A stretch of DNA of 64,000 bases from Triglochin maritima (GCA_963682175.1 OY821789.1:32680188-32744187), one strand, 5' to 3'. Shown: positions 46,901 through 61,900, numbered from the stretch's first letter. Translations and numbers: made by a program. The notes: a model not told the origin generated them from the letters alone.

Positions 46901-49900
46901 CCGGTCCGGTCCGGTTGACCGGACTGACCCGGTTTCTGCACAACCCTACGTAGAGAGGACAAGGATATTGAAAGTTACCTAAAGTCCAATTGTGATATCA
47001 CACCCTTTCTGATATTAAAATCTTGTTTATTGATATTTATGTCTTCACATAATTGATATAACATGTAATCGTGTCGTGTAATTGTTAGTACACGGCCGCT
47101 AGGATTGGGCTTTTAATGTGTCCATTTCCATTGTCTCAGATTAAATTGTTTTTTAGCATTTGGATCATCATGGATTATATTTAGACATGTCAATTGTGTC
47201 GTGTTCGTGTACTATCGTGTCAGGATTTTGTGTTATCGTGTATAACACAAATTGAAAAATGTCTCATCGTGTTTAGATTGAAAATAGTTAAGTAACATGT
47301 TATATTGATATTTTTCATTCTAAATAACATCTTAATTGACCACTATCAAGTAAAAAACGTTTGACTATCTAACAAAAGATGTCGTTCGTGTCAGTTTTGT
47401 GTAAAAAAATGTGTTGTGTTTGTGTCAAATTGTGTACCAATTATTTTATATTTGTATCTTCACAAATCATCATAAAATATTTGAATCATATAAAAAAATT
47501 TCGTATAAAACCGTGTCTAAATTATGTCACCACATCGTGTAATCGTGTCGTGTCTGGAATTGATAAACCTAACTATATCAAATGACTATCTAAACTATTT
47601 GCATTTCTTATTTATTGTGGAATTGTAGATGGTCAGTTGCACTTGGGTCAATTGGAAACAACCTCTCTGTTTTTGCAGTGACATGGTTGGGTTCACCATT
47701 TCAATTCAAATTTAGAAAAAAGTTGTAGTTCATTGCCTGACCTCTTCTCAGAGCTGGTCATTGTTCAACATGATGTCATATCTTGCTTTTACTTATTCAT
47801 TTGCTGAATATTTATTTATTTGTTACTATGTTGACCCTGAGAAAATTAAGTACTATCAAATGTATATGCTTCGGAACAGTAAAAAGCTTATAGCAATGTT
47901 TTTGACCTTTTGGATGTTAGTCAGATTTTGTGGTTTTACTCACAAAAAAAATTTCGTTGGGATGTTTAAACTGGAGTGTGACCGTGCAGGTTAAAGAAAT
48001 AAATTTAATAGTTGGAACTGGTGAAATATCTGGTGAAAACATAATTGAAGATGTCAAAGGGCTTTCAGTTGTTATTCAAAGATCACTTCGCGATTTGTTG
48101 CATCAAATTCCTGTCACAGAGGCAGTAATCAAAGTAATAACTTTTCCTTTAATGATTGATATGAGATTCGTTTCCCTATTCTAATTCCTAAATTGTTATG
48201 TTATGATGGGAACTCCAGGTGGAAGAGCTAAGAGCCGCTTTGTCCAATAGAGAATACCACATAATTACTGAATGTTCCCTGTCTAATATGTCTGAGGCTC
48301 CACATCTCGTGCCAGCTTTGGATCTAGATTTTGGAGCTCCCTCAGATGAAATTGATCAGAGTGGTGGATCTGTTATTCTCAACCCATCTGCATCAGTACC
48401 GCAAGATAGAGAAGCATGGATTACAATAAAAGTTTCGGTTTCCATAAATTTAATTGAATTATGTTTGCATTCGGGTTCAACAAGAGAACTGCCTTTGGCT
48501 ACTGTGCAGGTATAATACAATTCTCTATTAATTAATTTTTTCACATTTCTTCCATCATTGTTTAATATTGTTTTTTCAGATAATAATGGTAGGCACTCTA
48601 GGTTCTTTCTTATAATTGGCATCACAGCTCTCACAATATACACTAAGATGTTCTTAGTTGGATTGTTTTCATATGTAGCTTTTGTGGTGAGAAGAAGACT
48701 CAGATATTCTTCTCTCTCAAAGTTAGTGATATTAATTGTACATATGAACAAATTGGAGCAGAATTGTGGCTTTTGCAGAATACCTATCTTTAGAAAACGT
48801 CTTACTACATAGACATGACATAGCCAAATAACTTTTAAGAATGACGCTGACAGCCTGGCACTCACCTTAAATGTAAATGGACTCATCCAGAAAGGAGATA
48901 ATCTTAGGAAATAACAGTCGTCCAAATTTTAATTCATCTAAGTTAGACATTTCCCTGGGTGATGGTGGGAATCCAGGGAGATTAGTTGTTCTGCCAGTAT
49001 TCATGGCAATGGAAGCAGATAGTCATTAGCTTCATGATGTGTTTTTTTAAAGAAAAAATTGACATTATCTATTTTTACATGTGCTAATATGTAGATGTTG
49101 CTACCATCTGAAGCCTTAAGGTGTATAGTTAGGTCCATATACTATTGTTGATGTTAAGTAAGGTTAGCTCGGGTCCCGCAAGGTGCTCTACACCCCAAAA
49201 GTCAACTTGTATTGGTGAGAGTGTGAGACTTGTGGGCCTTTATAAACCACAACACATATTTAATTTTACATGATGTGAGACTATTCTAACAGCTGAGAAT
49301 AGTCTGATATTGAACAATTTAGACTATTCTTGTGACTTATAAGATCTTGGATACTCATCATATATTGATTTTGAGTTGAACACTTACACTAAAATATGGT
49401 ATTGAAGCCAAAAAGGTCCAATGACCTGCCCAACACTTTTACCTATTTTAAAACATACAAATGAGACCTCATGTGTGAGGGAATGTAACATGACAATTAT
49501 TGTGACTTTTAAGGTCTTAGATACCTCCATTCATCACTTATTGATTTCGAGTTGAACACCCACACTTTAATAACTTTATTCTTCTTCTTTTAATGAGGTT
49601 GGATTTGATTGTAGGATATAAATGTTGCAATTCCATTGTTACAGGTTAGTGGAGCATGGTTTCTGTTCAAATCTGATTCATCTAACAAGAGCTTCATATG
49701 GGCAACACTTAAAGGTTTTGCTGTTATCGATGAGCGTGAGGGGACAAAGGAAGAATTCCGTCATGCTATTGGAAAGCATGAGAGCATTGGTCGATTTCCT
49801 CTTGATTATGGTTTTCCGGTTGAGAAGCATGAATGTGCAGAGAAACATGACACTAGGTCTGTACTAACTATGCTCATTCTTGATGCGAAATTCACAGAAT

Positions 49901-52900
49901 CATCAGCAAGTATTTGGTTGTGCATTCAGAGGCCACATTTACTCGTTGCACTTGATTTTTTACTAGCCATTGCAGAGTTCTTTGTCCCAACACTTAGAGA
50001 ATTACTTTCTGACGATGGCCTGGAGGATCCTCTGAAGGAGAATGGTGCAATCATCCTGGATAATCCTGTTTATACACAACCGCTCACTGAATTTTCTCTA
50101 TCGCCGAAGACCCCACTTATCATTGACGATGAAAGATTTGATCACTACATATTTGATGGAAAAGGTGGAAATTTGTACCTAAAAGATAGTCAGGGCAATG
50201 ATCTTTCTCGTGATAGCTTCAAAACTCTAATTTTTATAGGAAATGGGAAGACACTGCGGTTTAAGAATGTTTTTATTAAGGTATTGTTGAGTTTCTTCAT
50301 TTAAATATACTAATGATAATTCTGAGATATATTCATATTCAGACAATTTTTTAATATTAATTTTCTTTGCAGAATGGCAAGTTCCTTGACTCTTGTATTT
50401 TCTTGGGAAGCAATAGCAGTTATTCAGCTTCCATGGTTGATGATGTCATAATTGGAGAGGATTTGACTAATCTCATTACTACCGATGAAAGGGCTAGAAC
50501 TGGGGAATCACCACAACCAACTGTTAACCAGTCTGTTGGGATGGAATATCTTATTGACCTGCAGGTTCTAGTTTGCCAACTTCTAGTTTGTAATGAAAGG
50601 AAATACTGAATTCTTATAACATTCATTACATATTTCATATTATTTTCATAAATTATCTTGATCTATAAGATTTAATTTATTGATGATTTGACATTCTGGC
50701 CCTGCATGAATGTAATTTCATTTCTCCTTATTTTTGCAGAAAAAACTTTATCTCTATTAACTTATTAGTGGTCCTTTTGTTCAATAACTTTCTGCAGGCC
50801 ATTGGTCCAGAACTAACATTTTATAACACATCAAAAGATGTTGGTGAATCATTGTTAATGTCAAACAAACTTCTGCATGCAGAGATGGATGTGTTATGTA
50901 GGTAAGCCTCCTCCAGATTGTAGCTTTTGGTCTTCCTTCTTCTGTACTGGTTCAATTGATTTCTTTTGAATTATATGATCATGATGATGATTTATAGCCG
51001 CTGATTCTTATATTAATTCAACTGAATAATGTCACATCATGTCGTCATGTATAAAACAGTTGAAAAGCAACACCTCACTTTTCATACCAACTTATCTAGA
51101 TCGTAGGCAACGTTTGGCAACAGGTGTTGCATCAAGTTGGAGACTCCAACATTCCAGTGGCTTTAAAAAAAGGATTCCAACGCAGTGTTGGGGAACAAGT
51201 ATAAAAACTGACCAACACCCTAACTCTGCCTTTTGGGGATTTCACTTCAGTGCAGAATTGCTTGTAAGAAATCCCAACGCCCAACAACAATGCCAGTTTG
51301 TTGTTGAAAAAGTTTCTTTAACTTGGAAAAATGCAAAAAAAAAACAACGCTGGGAACCAAATGTGCCATTATTTAATGTCATAATGATTTCAGTTAAACA
51401 TGCTTTTGCAGGGGACCACTCTGACACAACGACTTTTGCTCTTTTTTGAACCTTCTGATTATATTTGTTGCCTCAAGGTTTAGGCGGCCTTCAATTTGTA
51501 TTCTGTGGTAAACTAGTAATTACATCCTTTTGTCCTTTCTATGGATTTATGTTTCTGTTCACTGTGTGGATTTATGTATTTACTTAATAAATTAGGAAGG
51601 GCATGGTCATATGGCATTTACGAAATTAAGTTGGTTGTAACTTATTTTTGTGCAACTTTGCAGTCTTAAAATGAGCGGTGAGAACACTGAGATCACTGGA
51701 AATCTTTGTGGCCTGAAAGTGGAATGCAATGGCATCAGAGTTTTGGAGCCATTCGATGCTGAAGTGAAGTTTTCAAATATTTCTGGCAGAACAAAAATTC
51801 ACTTTTCTGGTTCAGATGTACTCATGAACTTTTCCTTTAGCATCTTGAGACTCTTCCTAGCCATTCAAGAAGATATTTTGACATTTGTAAGAATGACATC
51901 AAAGAAGATCTCAGTAACATGCTCCCAGTTTGATAAAGTTGCAACTATCCAGTGTAAGATTTGATACTGGTCATAATTTTCACTTGCTTACGTTGCTTAG
52001 TCATATCCTACATTTGCAGGCAAGAAGGGGCCAATCTATTCTTTTTGGAGACCACGTGCACCACCAGGCTTTGCTGTTCTTGGGGATTGCATAACACCAT
52101 CGTTTGTATTTTTATTGAAATTAAAATCAATTATTTGTTACTGACTTCTCTAAAATTATGGGTTTTTAATGATTCCTTAGGAGTAAGCCTCCATCCAGTG
52201 GTGTCCTTGCTGTGAACACGAGCTTCATAAAGGTTAGAAGGCCTATTTCTTTCAAGCGGATTTGGCCACCTTTGCATGCTGATGCTATTGGAGATGATTG
52301 TGCTTCAACCAGCTATTCTGTCTGTTCTATATGGTTTCCTCAAGCACCACAAGGCTATCTATCATTGGGCTGTGTTGTTTCAGCAGGAAGAAACGAACCA
52401 CCTCTCTCATCATCATTTTGCATCCTTGCTTCTTTAGTTTGTCCTTGCTCCTTCAGGGATTGTATTTACCTCAACATAGATGAATTGTACGTTTTGTCTT
52501 CCAGCAAAGTCAATTGAGTTTTCCCCCCAATGTTTTGTATATGTTCTTATATATGTTGCTTTCCATGTCAGAGATGATGTGAATTTGGCATTTTGGCGAG
52601 TTCAAAACTCCTTTGGATCTTTCTTGCCTACATATCCTAGTAATACAAAAGTAAATGGTAAAGCTTATGAGCTTCGTCAGTTGCGCATACAGAACTTGGA
52701 TAAGTTTACCAACTCGGTTTGTTTGGATTCTCATGACAATTGTCGTGTCCATGATAATGATCAACTTCAAAGACCACCTCTATCACCTAGTCAGATGTTT
52801 GAAGCTGTGGCTAGTTTCAAGCTGATTTGGTGGAATCAAGGTGCTCCAAACGAGAAGGAGCTTTCTATCTGGCGTCCAATTCTTCCAAGTGGAACAGTTT

Positions 52901-55900
52901 ATTTTGGTGATGTCGCAGTCCAAGGGTACATGATGTCTTCTTACTTATTGTAGTTTCTATTTGCCGATTGTTTTTTTTAACATTACTTATCTAACATTCT
53001 AAATGCAGTTATGAACCTCCAAATACTTGTTTTATACTGCACAATTCTGGTGATGACTCTCTCGTCAAACCTCCACTTGATTTTCAACTTGTTGCGAAAA
53101 TCAAGAAATACAAGAGGATGGAGAGTATCTGCATGTGGCTGCCCCAAGCCCCTCCTGGATACGTTTCGCTTGGCTGTATAGCATCCAAGGGCTCACCTAA
53201 GCTTGATGACTTCAGTTCATTGAGATGTGTGCGTAGTGATATGGTAACTGGTGATCAATTTCCTGAAGAAAGCATTTGGGATATTAGGGATACTAAGATC
53301 TCAAAAGAATCTTTTAGCATGTGGAGCATTGGTAATGAGGTTGGTACTTTTGTTGTCCGTAGAGGATTCAAAAAGCCTCCGAAGAGATATGCATTAGCAC
53401 TAACCCAAAAAAGTGTGTCGAGCAGCTTGGATAATATAGTCATTGATGCAAAAATCAATGTCTTATCTGCATCTGTATATGATGACAATGGAGGACTGGT
53501 GAGACCTCAATGTATAGAATGAAATGAATTCCATTGATTGCCTGTTTAAGTTTTTGACTTATCTTAGGTTGTAGCTCGTATTCTCCTATACCATTTTAGG
53601 ACTTGTTGGTTATTCTACTTCGGCTATTTTTCAGATGGTTCCTCTGTTTAATATTTCTCTGTCCAGTATTGGTTTCAACTTGCATGGAAGACCTGATTAC
53701 TTGAACTCAAATGTGAACTTCTCTTTAAATGGGAGATCTTATAATGATAAATATGATGCTTGGGAGCCTATTATTGAACCAGTTGATGCCTTTTTAAGGT
53801 AAGGTTTGGTTTCACTTGCAGTTTCTGTTTATTTCAGTTATTTGACATAACTAGAGTTTACAGCTGACAAACTTTAAAGCACCCTAAAGATGGTAGCATT
53901 TTCATGCTTTTGACGATCTATTATCTAGCAAAGAACTGCACTCCTAGACTGATATTTTTTTCTATGTACATATACAACTCTTTTGTTCTTATGATGCAAT
54001 ATTTCCAAGGTTTTCAGAACCGGACCGGACGTTGAACCAACAACGTCAAATGTTCAAAGGTTCAGAGGTTCGATCGGGGTCGGACCGGAATCAAACCAGT
54101 TGGACCGGTGACGTCAGCATGACATCATAAATATATATTATAGATACAATAGTCATATTTATTAAGAAAAAGTATTTAAAACATCTACAATATCAAAATT
54201 TATAGGGTTGGGGTATAGGTTTGGGTTTCGTTCTTTTTTGGATAGGTACTAATCGAATAACTGAATACATAATCAAGTACCAATCAAAAAAAAATTTAAA
54301 AAAAAACATAATTGGTTTTTTTCCTGAACCGGTTGGTTGAACCGGCTGAACCGACCCAAAAAACAGTTTTGGGGAGCAAAACGGACCGGACAGGCCTCCG
54401 GTTCACGGTTGAACCGGTCGGAGCGGCCGACCCGGTCCGGTTTTCAAAACAATGAATATTTCACCATCGGGAATAGTTATTATTTTCCACCCTATCACAA
54501 GTATATAAAGAAAGTGTTCAGTCAATTGAAGTGGATCACTACAACTGAGAGATTGGATGTTAGGCTGCAACTTGTTCCACTTTTCTCTTTTAAAATAGCA
54601 AAACACATGTAGGAGTTACATGCAATGCATGTATTCAATTTGAATCACATTGAAGGATAATATTATTTTTACAACCTGATTACTCAGTTAATCTTGTATT
54701 CAACTTGGCCTAGTAAACTTCTAGCCATAAATTCTCAGTGAAATCCCTATCTGGAACCCTAATTGGCCCAGGTCCCTCTTTGGACATCTAATCGTTGATT
54801 TGGAACAAGACTGCGCCACAGTCTGTTTTTTAGCTTGTCTTATTTGCTGTGCTAAGACCCTCATAAAGGTTGCTCTGAATCCAGAGGGGTGGTTTCTGGT
54901 GAGTCGGTGTCCATTATGTGGTGGGAGGAGGAATTAATTATCACCTATCCAGATCATGTGATACAACGAAGACCTTCAAAATTAGGAAAGGAAGATTTGG
55001 TTGCTGGCCAGAACTTTAATAGTTTCTGGAAATCTTGAATGATTGGATTTTGTATTGGAGCAAATAGAGAAGCCGGAAAACTTGTAGCCAATCTTTTGTT
55101 TTCTTTTTTGTGGACCTGCGTCTATTGCCTATAGACTTACTATCTTTAGCTTTTTTTCCTGGTCCATGGGGTTGGTTTTCATTGTCTTTTTTTAATAGGT
55201 GTCTATTTTTCCTGATCTTTTTTTTGTCCCCTTGTATCCCCTTTTTTGACTCCTATTAATGATAAAAAAAACTAGTAAAGTTCCCAAACTTGACGGATAA
55301 TGTGGCTTCACAAGAATGCAGTTTAAAGCTAAAAATACTTTACCTTGGAGATTAATTAATGATTTATGAATTTCTCTCTTTTCCATTTCAGGAACTAACA
55401 AATAAGGGTTTCTCAATTGATCTATCATTGTTGGAACATTTTTATTCCTTATTGACTTTCAACCTAAACAGGTTAATTTGAAGTCCAATTTCTTATTTTT
55501 TGACTTGTGTTGTTGACCAGGTACCAGTATGATGCGAACTCCCCAGGTGCTAACTCGCAGTTACGAATGACATCAACAGGAGACTTAAACTTAAATGTTT
55601 CTACATCTAACATAAACACAATTTTACAAGCTTATTCTAGCTGGAATAATCTTGGTCAAGTTCACAAATCTTACAAAAATAAAGTAAGTCTTTGATTCTA
55701 ACTGGAAACGTTAACACCACTTTGTTTTTCTTTGTAGATTTTATGTTCTTTGATACTTAACTTTTTTATTTATTAAATATTTGTAATTTCTAATTTGTAG
55801 AGGTATTCAAAATAACTAGTTTTGGTGCTTAGTTGTGCACATTGGCAAGTTAGGACATGGCAATATTCATAATTCATATAGATCCAATGTAGAATCTCCA

Positions 55901-58900
55901 TGTTCTTTCTCGCATTGTTTGAAAACCTGGAGCGGACCCACCAGTCGGACCAGTTGGGCCGCAAATCAGGGCACTGGCCGGTCCGGTCAGGCCTCCTAAA
56001 CCGTATGGGGCGGTCACTTGCTCGACCAGAAAGATAGATGCATAGTAGATATAAGGTTGGATTTGTTATACAACAACTTACTCATGAGAAAACAAATGGT
56101 CTGATAAAAAACATATTGCGTTAGAGCTCATTCTACCTTTTGGTGAGCATTCTATGTTGAAAGTTAAATTACATACCAGGATCGATAAAAATAAGAGAAG
56201 GTACCAGGCCGTAATATAGTCTACATGTAACATGTTGTGTAATAGACATTATTTAGGTGGATAATTTATCTGTTTATTCTCTCACTACCCTCAAGCTGGA
56301 GTCTATATATCTATGAATATTTTGAAATTCAATACATTTCAAACTTTCAATTATGAACATTTTAGATCAACAGTAAGATTATTTAGAATCAACCTCAAAT
56401 TCTAATGTGTTGTAACTCAAGGGATAAGGATACATCATACATATGATCTTAGTATGATTAAAAAAACTTTGACCTCAAAAGCCTAATTTGAATTTCCATA
56501 GACATGTTTGTTATAAGGCCTCCCATAGTTGACATTTTGATTTTTGATCTGGAGGTGTGATTCAATTTAGAAATTCCAATCCAAAGTTTTGGTTTGTTAT
56601 TCAGCAGTTGGAATATAAGAAACACATGACGGTTCACTAAGAACCACGTCTCATTCTTTCAATATGTTCTTATCTATGTTTTGAGTGTTTTATGATGAAA
56701 ATATATATTAAAAATCGGTTATATCTAGCAACAATTTAAAAAATAATATAACTAAATCTTTGTATGTAACAGTAAGACAAAGTGATTTAAGTCGTAGGCT
56801 TAACCTAAGACGAGGGGTTTTCGTTGTTGCTGATCAAGTGAGGGGTTCCGTGAGTTATATTTTTAAAATGTGTTTAGGACTTTAGGTCTTGAACTCTTAA
56901 TATATTTCTTCTCATTTGCTCTCAGGAAATGCAGCCTGCATTGTACGGTGGAAGATCCATGACTGATCACAAGACAAACTATCATATCATTCCTCAAAAC
57001 AAACTAGGGCAGGATGTATTTATAAGAGATACTGAGATGAATAAATACTCAATCATTTTCAAGATGCCATCTGGTGACAATAAACCAATAAAGGTTCCAG
57101 TATCAAAAAATTTGTTGGATTCTCACTTGGAAAGCAAAACAAGCAGATTATCCCGGTCAATGGTTTCGATAGTCATTTCTTGTGCTGAGGTTTGTTTTCT
57201 AACTTTGGGATTTTTTTTTAAAAATTTATTGTAACTATTGTTGTATCATCCTATTTATTGCAGCATTTGATATGAATAAGGTTTAAAATACAACAACAAA
57301 GCATTTAATTCCAAACTAGTTGGGGTAGGCTAGAAATGAACTCAAAAGAATCACGATTCAGACACCTGAATAACCTTCTTCCACCCACTTCTATCCAATG
57401 TCATCCTTGAGAATGTTCCAATCTTTTAGGCCTCTTTTAACAACTTCTTCCCAAGTTAACCTTGATCAATCTCTCTTTTAAACTAAATCTATAGAAATAT
57501 CTTAATAATGAAACTTCATTGCCTATTGCAATTTTTTTATTATAGAACCTTGGTGTATTATACCCTTATATCACGTATTCCATTTCATCCAAACCATGTT
57601 TCTCCCTCCATGTTAACATTGAACTAACCATTTGATAGTGGCTCTGGATGGCTGACTTTTCAAGAGAAACTATTAAAATCCTTTTAATCAAAATTACATT
57701 CACATGAATTGAATTCTTTGTAATCAAATTACATTTTTTGGTAACATTGGAATTTCCCGACGTATTTTAGATAATAAATTAATAATTCAATAGCTCTGAT
57801 AAATGTCCGGTGAGGTTGCCAAAGCTCCGACGCACTTTCGACATGTTTGAGGATTGAGTTTCGACACTGTGACATGGTTTGAGTACTTATAATTGAGTTG
57901 ATTACATTTTAATGTGATCGGATTACTATCTCATTGAGGTCATCCAATCGCCTTGAAAGGAGTGTAATTGGATATCGGAATAATTGTAACATTGAATTCT
58001 CTCAATCAATCAAAGAAATGTAATCAGTAGTTTAATTAGATTACATTACAACTTTGATTACGGAGAACCAACCGTAGCATTACTGTATTATTATACAAGC
58101 TTTTCTTCATGTCCCATGCTACTCAAATAATGAAATATTTATGAAATAAGTTTGGAGTGTATTTTGTGCATGATATCCAACAAAATTTAATGAATAAAGA
58201 ATAAGTTTTTCCCAATGTCTGGTATCAGAAATGAACCAAAGTTCTCGATCACGATATAAGTTAAACGGTATTGACTTAATATCTTGCACGCTTTATGACC
58301 TTTTGTCTGGGTTACACTGCTTAGTCCTGATCCATAGAAATCGTAGGCCAAAGAAGACACCTACTAGCTAGAATTGTACGTCTCTTAGTGCACAGCACTA
58401 TATCATACTTTAATACAAACGTTTGACTTATTCACCACTTTATCCCTAGCTTGGGATACTCACCTTGTAACACTTTGGTGGAGTAACATTTGTTCAATTT
58501 CACATGGATCTTCTCCTCAAAGAAAGTCTTCTTGAACAAGTATCCAATTTGTTGATGAAAGCATGAGTCGAAGATGCACATATGGATGACGACCTGCTTT
58601 TTTGGTTCTTGGAGTCATAATTATTTATAAGAAGGAAAATCAAATGAGTCATTCTTCCATAAACTTGTAGGTTGTATTCTTGTTGGACATTGAACGCTTG
58701 ACAGTTAACATCCGATGAACCCTTTGTCACTGCAAGTTTTGAATTCCAGGCCTCTTTTGCTTCCTCTTTTTTCACAATTTTGATGTCACCTTATACAATT
58801 TACATGTGTTTAGCATCATCTTTTAGTTGATGCAAGTTTTTCTTTACATGACGAAATATTGTTCTCCATTTTGATTTTCAATGTTATAATTGAACCCAAC

Positions 58901-61900
58901 ATTTTTTAATGTTCTTGTCTTCCAAACATTCATTTGTTTTGTTTGCAGTTATATGCAGGTAGAGGGTTAAGCAAGAGTCAATATATAGTGATTGTTCGTC
59001 TCTTGTTAAATCAACCCAACATGTCAACATCAAACCAACAAAGGGCAAGGACATGTGGTGCCATCCCTGAAAAAGATTCAAGTTCGGGAGCACTTGTAGT
59101 AAAATGGGATGAGATATTTTTCTTCAAAGTAGACATTCCAGTATGTATTATGCAGTGTTTCATTCATTACTTGCATCCCTTGGCTTTTCTTGGTTTTTCT
59201 TTAGTGTTGTTTCTACTTTGCTTAGTGAAGTTAGATGCTAGGAATAATTCAAATTCAAGATGCTCTTATTTTGTTCATTCTTCCACTGTCCCTAATTTTA
59301 TTCACCTAAACTTGTCATGAAGCTCACTGCTGATTACATAAACTTTTCACCTAAGCAACAACAGTTTCAGTTTGGTTTCTCTATCTCAATTTGAAGTGAC
59401 AGATACCAATATGTCGCCCATGAGTCTTATCTTATGAAAATAAGGAACAATTTAAAACAATTATGTGTTAGATCATCGTTTCCTATCATAAGTCAAAATC
59501 TAGTCTATGTGAGATCATGTTTTACATATATGCTAGCGGGTAGAACAGATTTTTGTCTCGCCAAAGTCCAGTCTGTCTCGCTCAGCACTACTGCTTCGGC
59601 TGCCTGTGCTCCCAGCACTTGCGTCTGGTCTTGCCTTGCTTTGGCTGGTCCGAGCTGCCTCAGTGGTATTGTTTGTGGTCTGGACTGTCCTCGACATCGT
59701 CGTTGATGATGATATACATACCACGAACGTTTGAGTTTAAATGAGTTTTTCCTTTTCCGGATGGATTTTATTAAATGGTTTTAATTTTCGTGGGTTCTGA
59801 ATTAATATGCCGAGCATTTACTTTTTGAATGTTGTGATCAAAACAGGAAAAATAATAAAGATAGGACTAGAAAAATTCATTTACCTTTTTCAAAAAATGA
59901 TCGGTTGTGATAAAAAAATGTAGACAAATAACTGGTTAGGATTATATTAAAGGACTTGGAAAAATAATGAAGGTAGGTAGTTATTTACACGACAATACAG
60001 AACTAGCACAGATGTTTATGATATTTTTGTTTCTGTTTTTTAAAGTTGCAATGTTAATTTGGCAGGAGCATTATGTACTGGAGTTTGTTGTTGTTGACTT
60101 GGGAAATGGTACTTGTTCATCCCGTGATTGTGTTTTTTATTGTTTCAGTGGCCTTTTATAGAGTAAGACTTATTTCTCTTAATAATCTACTTTGGATAGG
60201 TCAGCCAATTGGGCTACATTCTGCTCCTCTATGTGAAATAGCATACAAACTTGCTCCTTGTTCAGAATCGTGTGGTAATAGAAGTGGCTCTTTTAGGCCG
60301 CTGTCAGCAATAAATTCCACGGTTAGTATTCTTTATAATGGTTATCATTGATCCATCTAATTTTTCTAGTAGGATTGGTTCTTGTGTATTTTTTTCTAAC
60401 AGTGGTCTTGTGGAATATGATATATGAATCTCTGTATATCTGACTTTAGGTTAATCATCTCTGGAACATGTATTGTGTATCATAGTAAGCTGGAAAAAAA
60501 GAAGCATGTTAGGGTAGTATTCTGTGTGATGATTGATTTTCAAAACTTAAACTGATTATGAGAATCTTTCCATTTCATCATACATTTATTCTATGATATA
60601 AACAAGTAGGTTACACTTTTACAATATTACTAGAAGGCCCACAAATAGTGAAAATATACAAACAAGTTGAAATTAAAAAAAATCAAAGAAACATATCTTT
60701 GTTTTCACCGATAAAAAAAGAACCTTTTGTTTTCATTTTGGTGACCACTACCTTTGTAATGTTAAAGGACCTTTATGTAGTTCTGCAGCTGCGCAAATTA
60801 TTTTGATGAATTGCAAAATCACATGTGTAGCATATGTAGCATATAATTCCCTCAATAGACTTTCTTGATGGTCCTAAACCCTTATACATGATTTCATAAT
60901 GAGTGCAACTTTAAGAACCACTCCATCTTGTTAAAACCTGCTTTACATATCGTTGGTATTTCAGTCCTAAAAATCACTTCCAACTGAAACAGCAATAATT
61001 TCCAGAGCTCTGGAAATAGCAGTTCAGTTCCTAGTCAACTCTTGTTCTCTTGTTTGGAATCAGAAAAGTATTGTATTGCATTGTGCCTTGGAAAGATTGA
61101 GATACAGTTCTTCCATATCATTTGTCTTGCAAAATTTAATTGATATGGCTGCTAGGGAAACACAATTGTTTTGTTGGTGAGTTTTTACATAGAACCACAA
61201 CATTCATGGCCTTTAGATTTGCATGATATTAACATTATCATTCCAACGTTCAATATTAAATGATCTTCAAATCATACTAATATACCTAGCAATGAAAATC
61301 CTTGTGTGTGTACTTTAATTGAGTTGGATTAGGTTAGTTTTGTCCTGGATAACCGGTCAATATGGTTACCAATTTGCTCCTTTATGCGGGCATAAGCAGC
61401 ATAAAATGTTGGATATTAGTTTATGATAAACAATGGTAATATGGTTTTTTTAACTTGGCTAAATCGTACTTCTATTACTAAAGATCTTTTATTTGCAGAG
61501 AGACCATATCATTCAAGGAGATAAAAATCCAAAGGAGAAGGGAAGGATTAAATTTGCTGTATTTCTTCCAGCAGAAAATGAAAGTGATGAGCAAAGAATT
61601 AGCAGCAGTAAGCCAGGGTTTATTCAAATAAGTCCTGCTAGAGATGGACCGTGGACTACCGTAAGACTAAATTATGCAACACATGCAGCATGTTGGAGAT
61701 TTGGCAATGATGTTGTTGCCAGTGAGTTAACAGTGACAAATGGAACTAGATATGTTAACATAAGATCACTGGTATCGGTCGTAAATAATACTGATTTCCT
61801 GATGGATGTGTGCCTCAAATCCAAAAAGTCTAGTGAGACACTGAACTCGACAAATAACAGCAATGAGCATATAGATGAAGATGTTGATGGTTGTATATAT

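Noticed and set aside
46540..46962. Four overlapping Arg/Gly/Pro/Asp-rich frames
   Set aside because: Artefact of the CCGGACCGG array in the MITE, which has no stops in several frames.
51039..51449. 136-codon plus-strand frame in VPS13 intron 34
   Set aside because: Spans a MITE with terminal inverted repeats; no conserved domain, and flanking exons splice in phase without it.
58500..58775. 91-codon charged minus-strand frame in VPS13 intron 42
   Set aside because: No recognised family, partner domain or splice signal; probably chance.
59560..59705. GC-rich patch with Cys/Ser-rich frame in VPS13 intron 43
   Set aside because: No repeat ends or homology visible; composition only.
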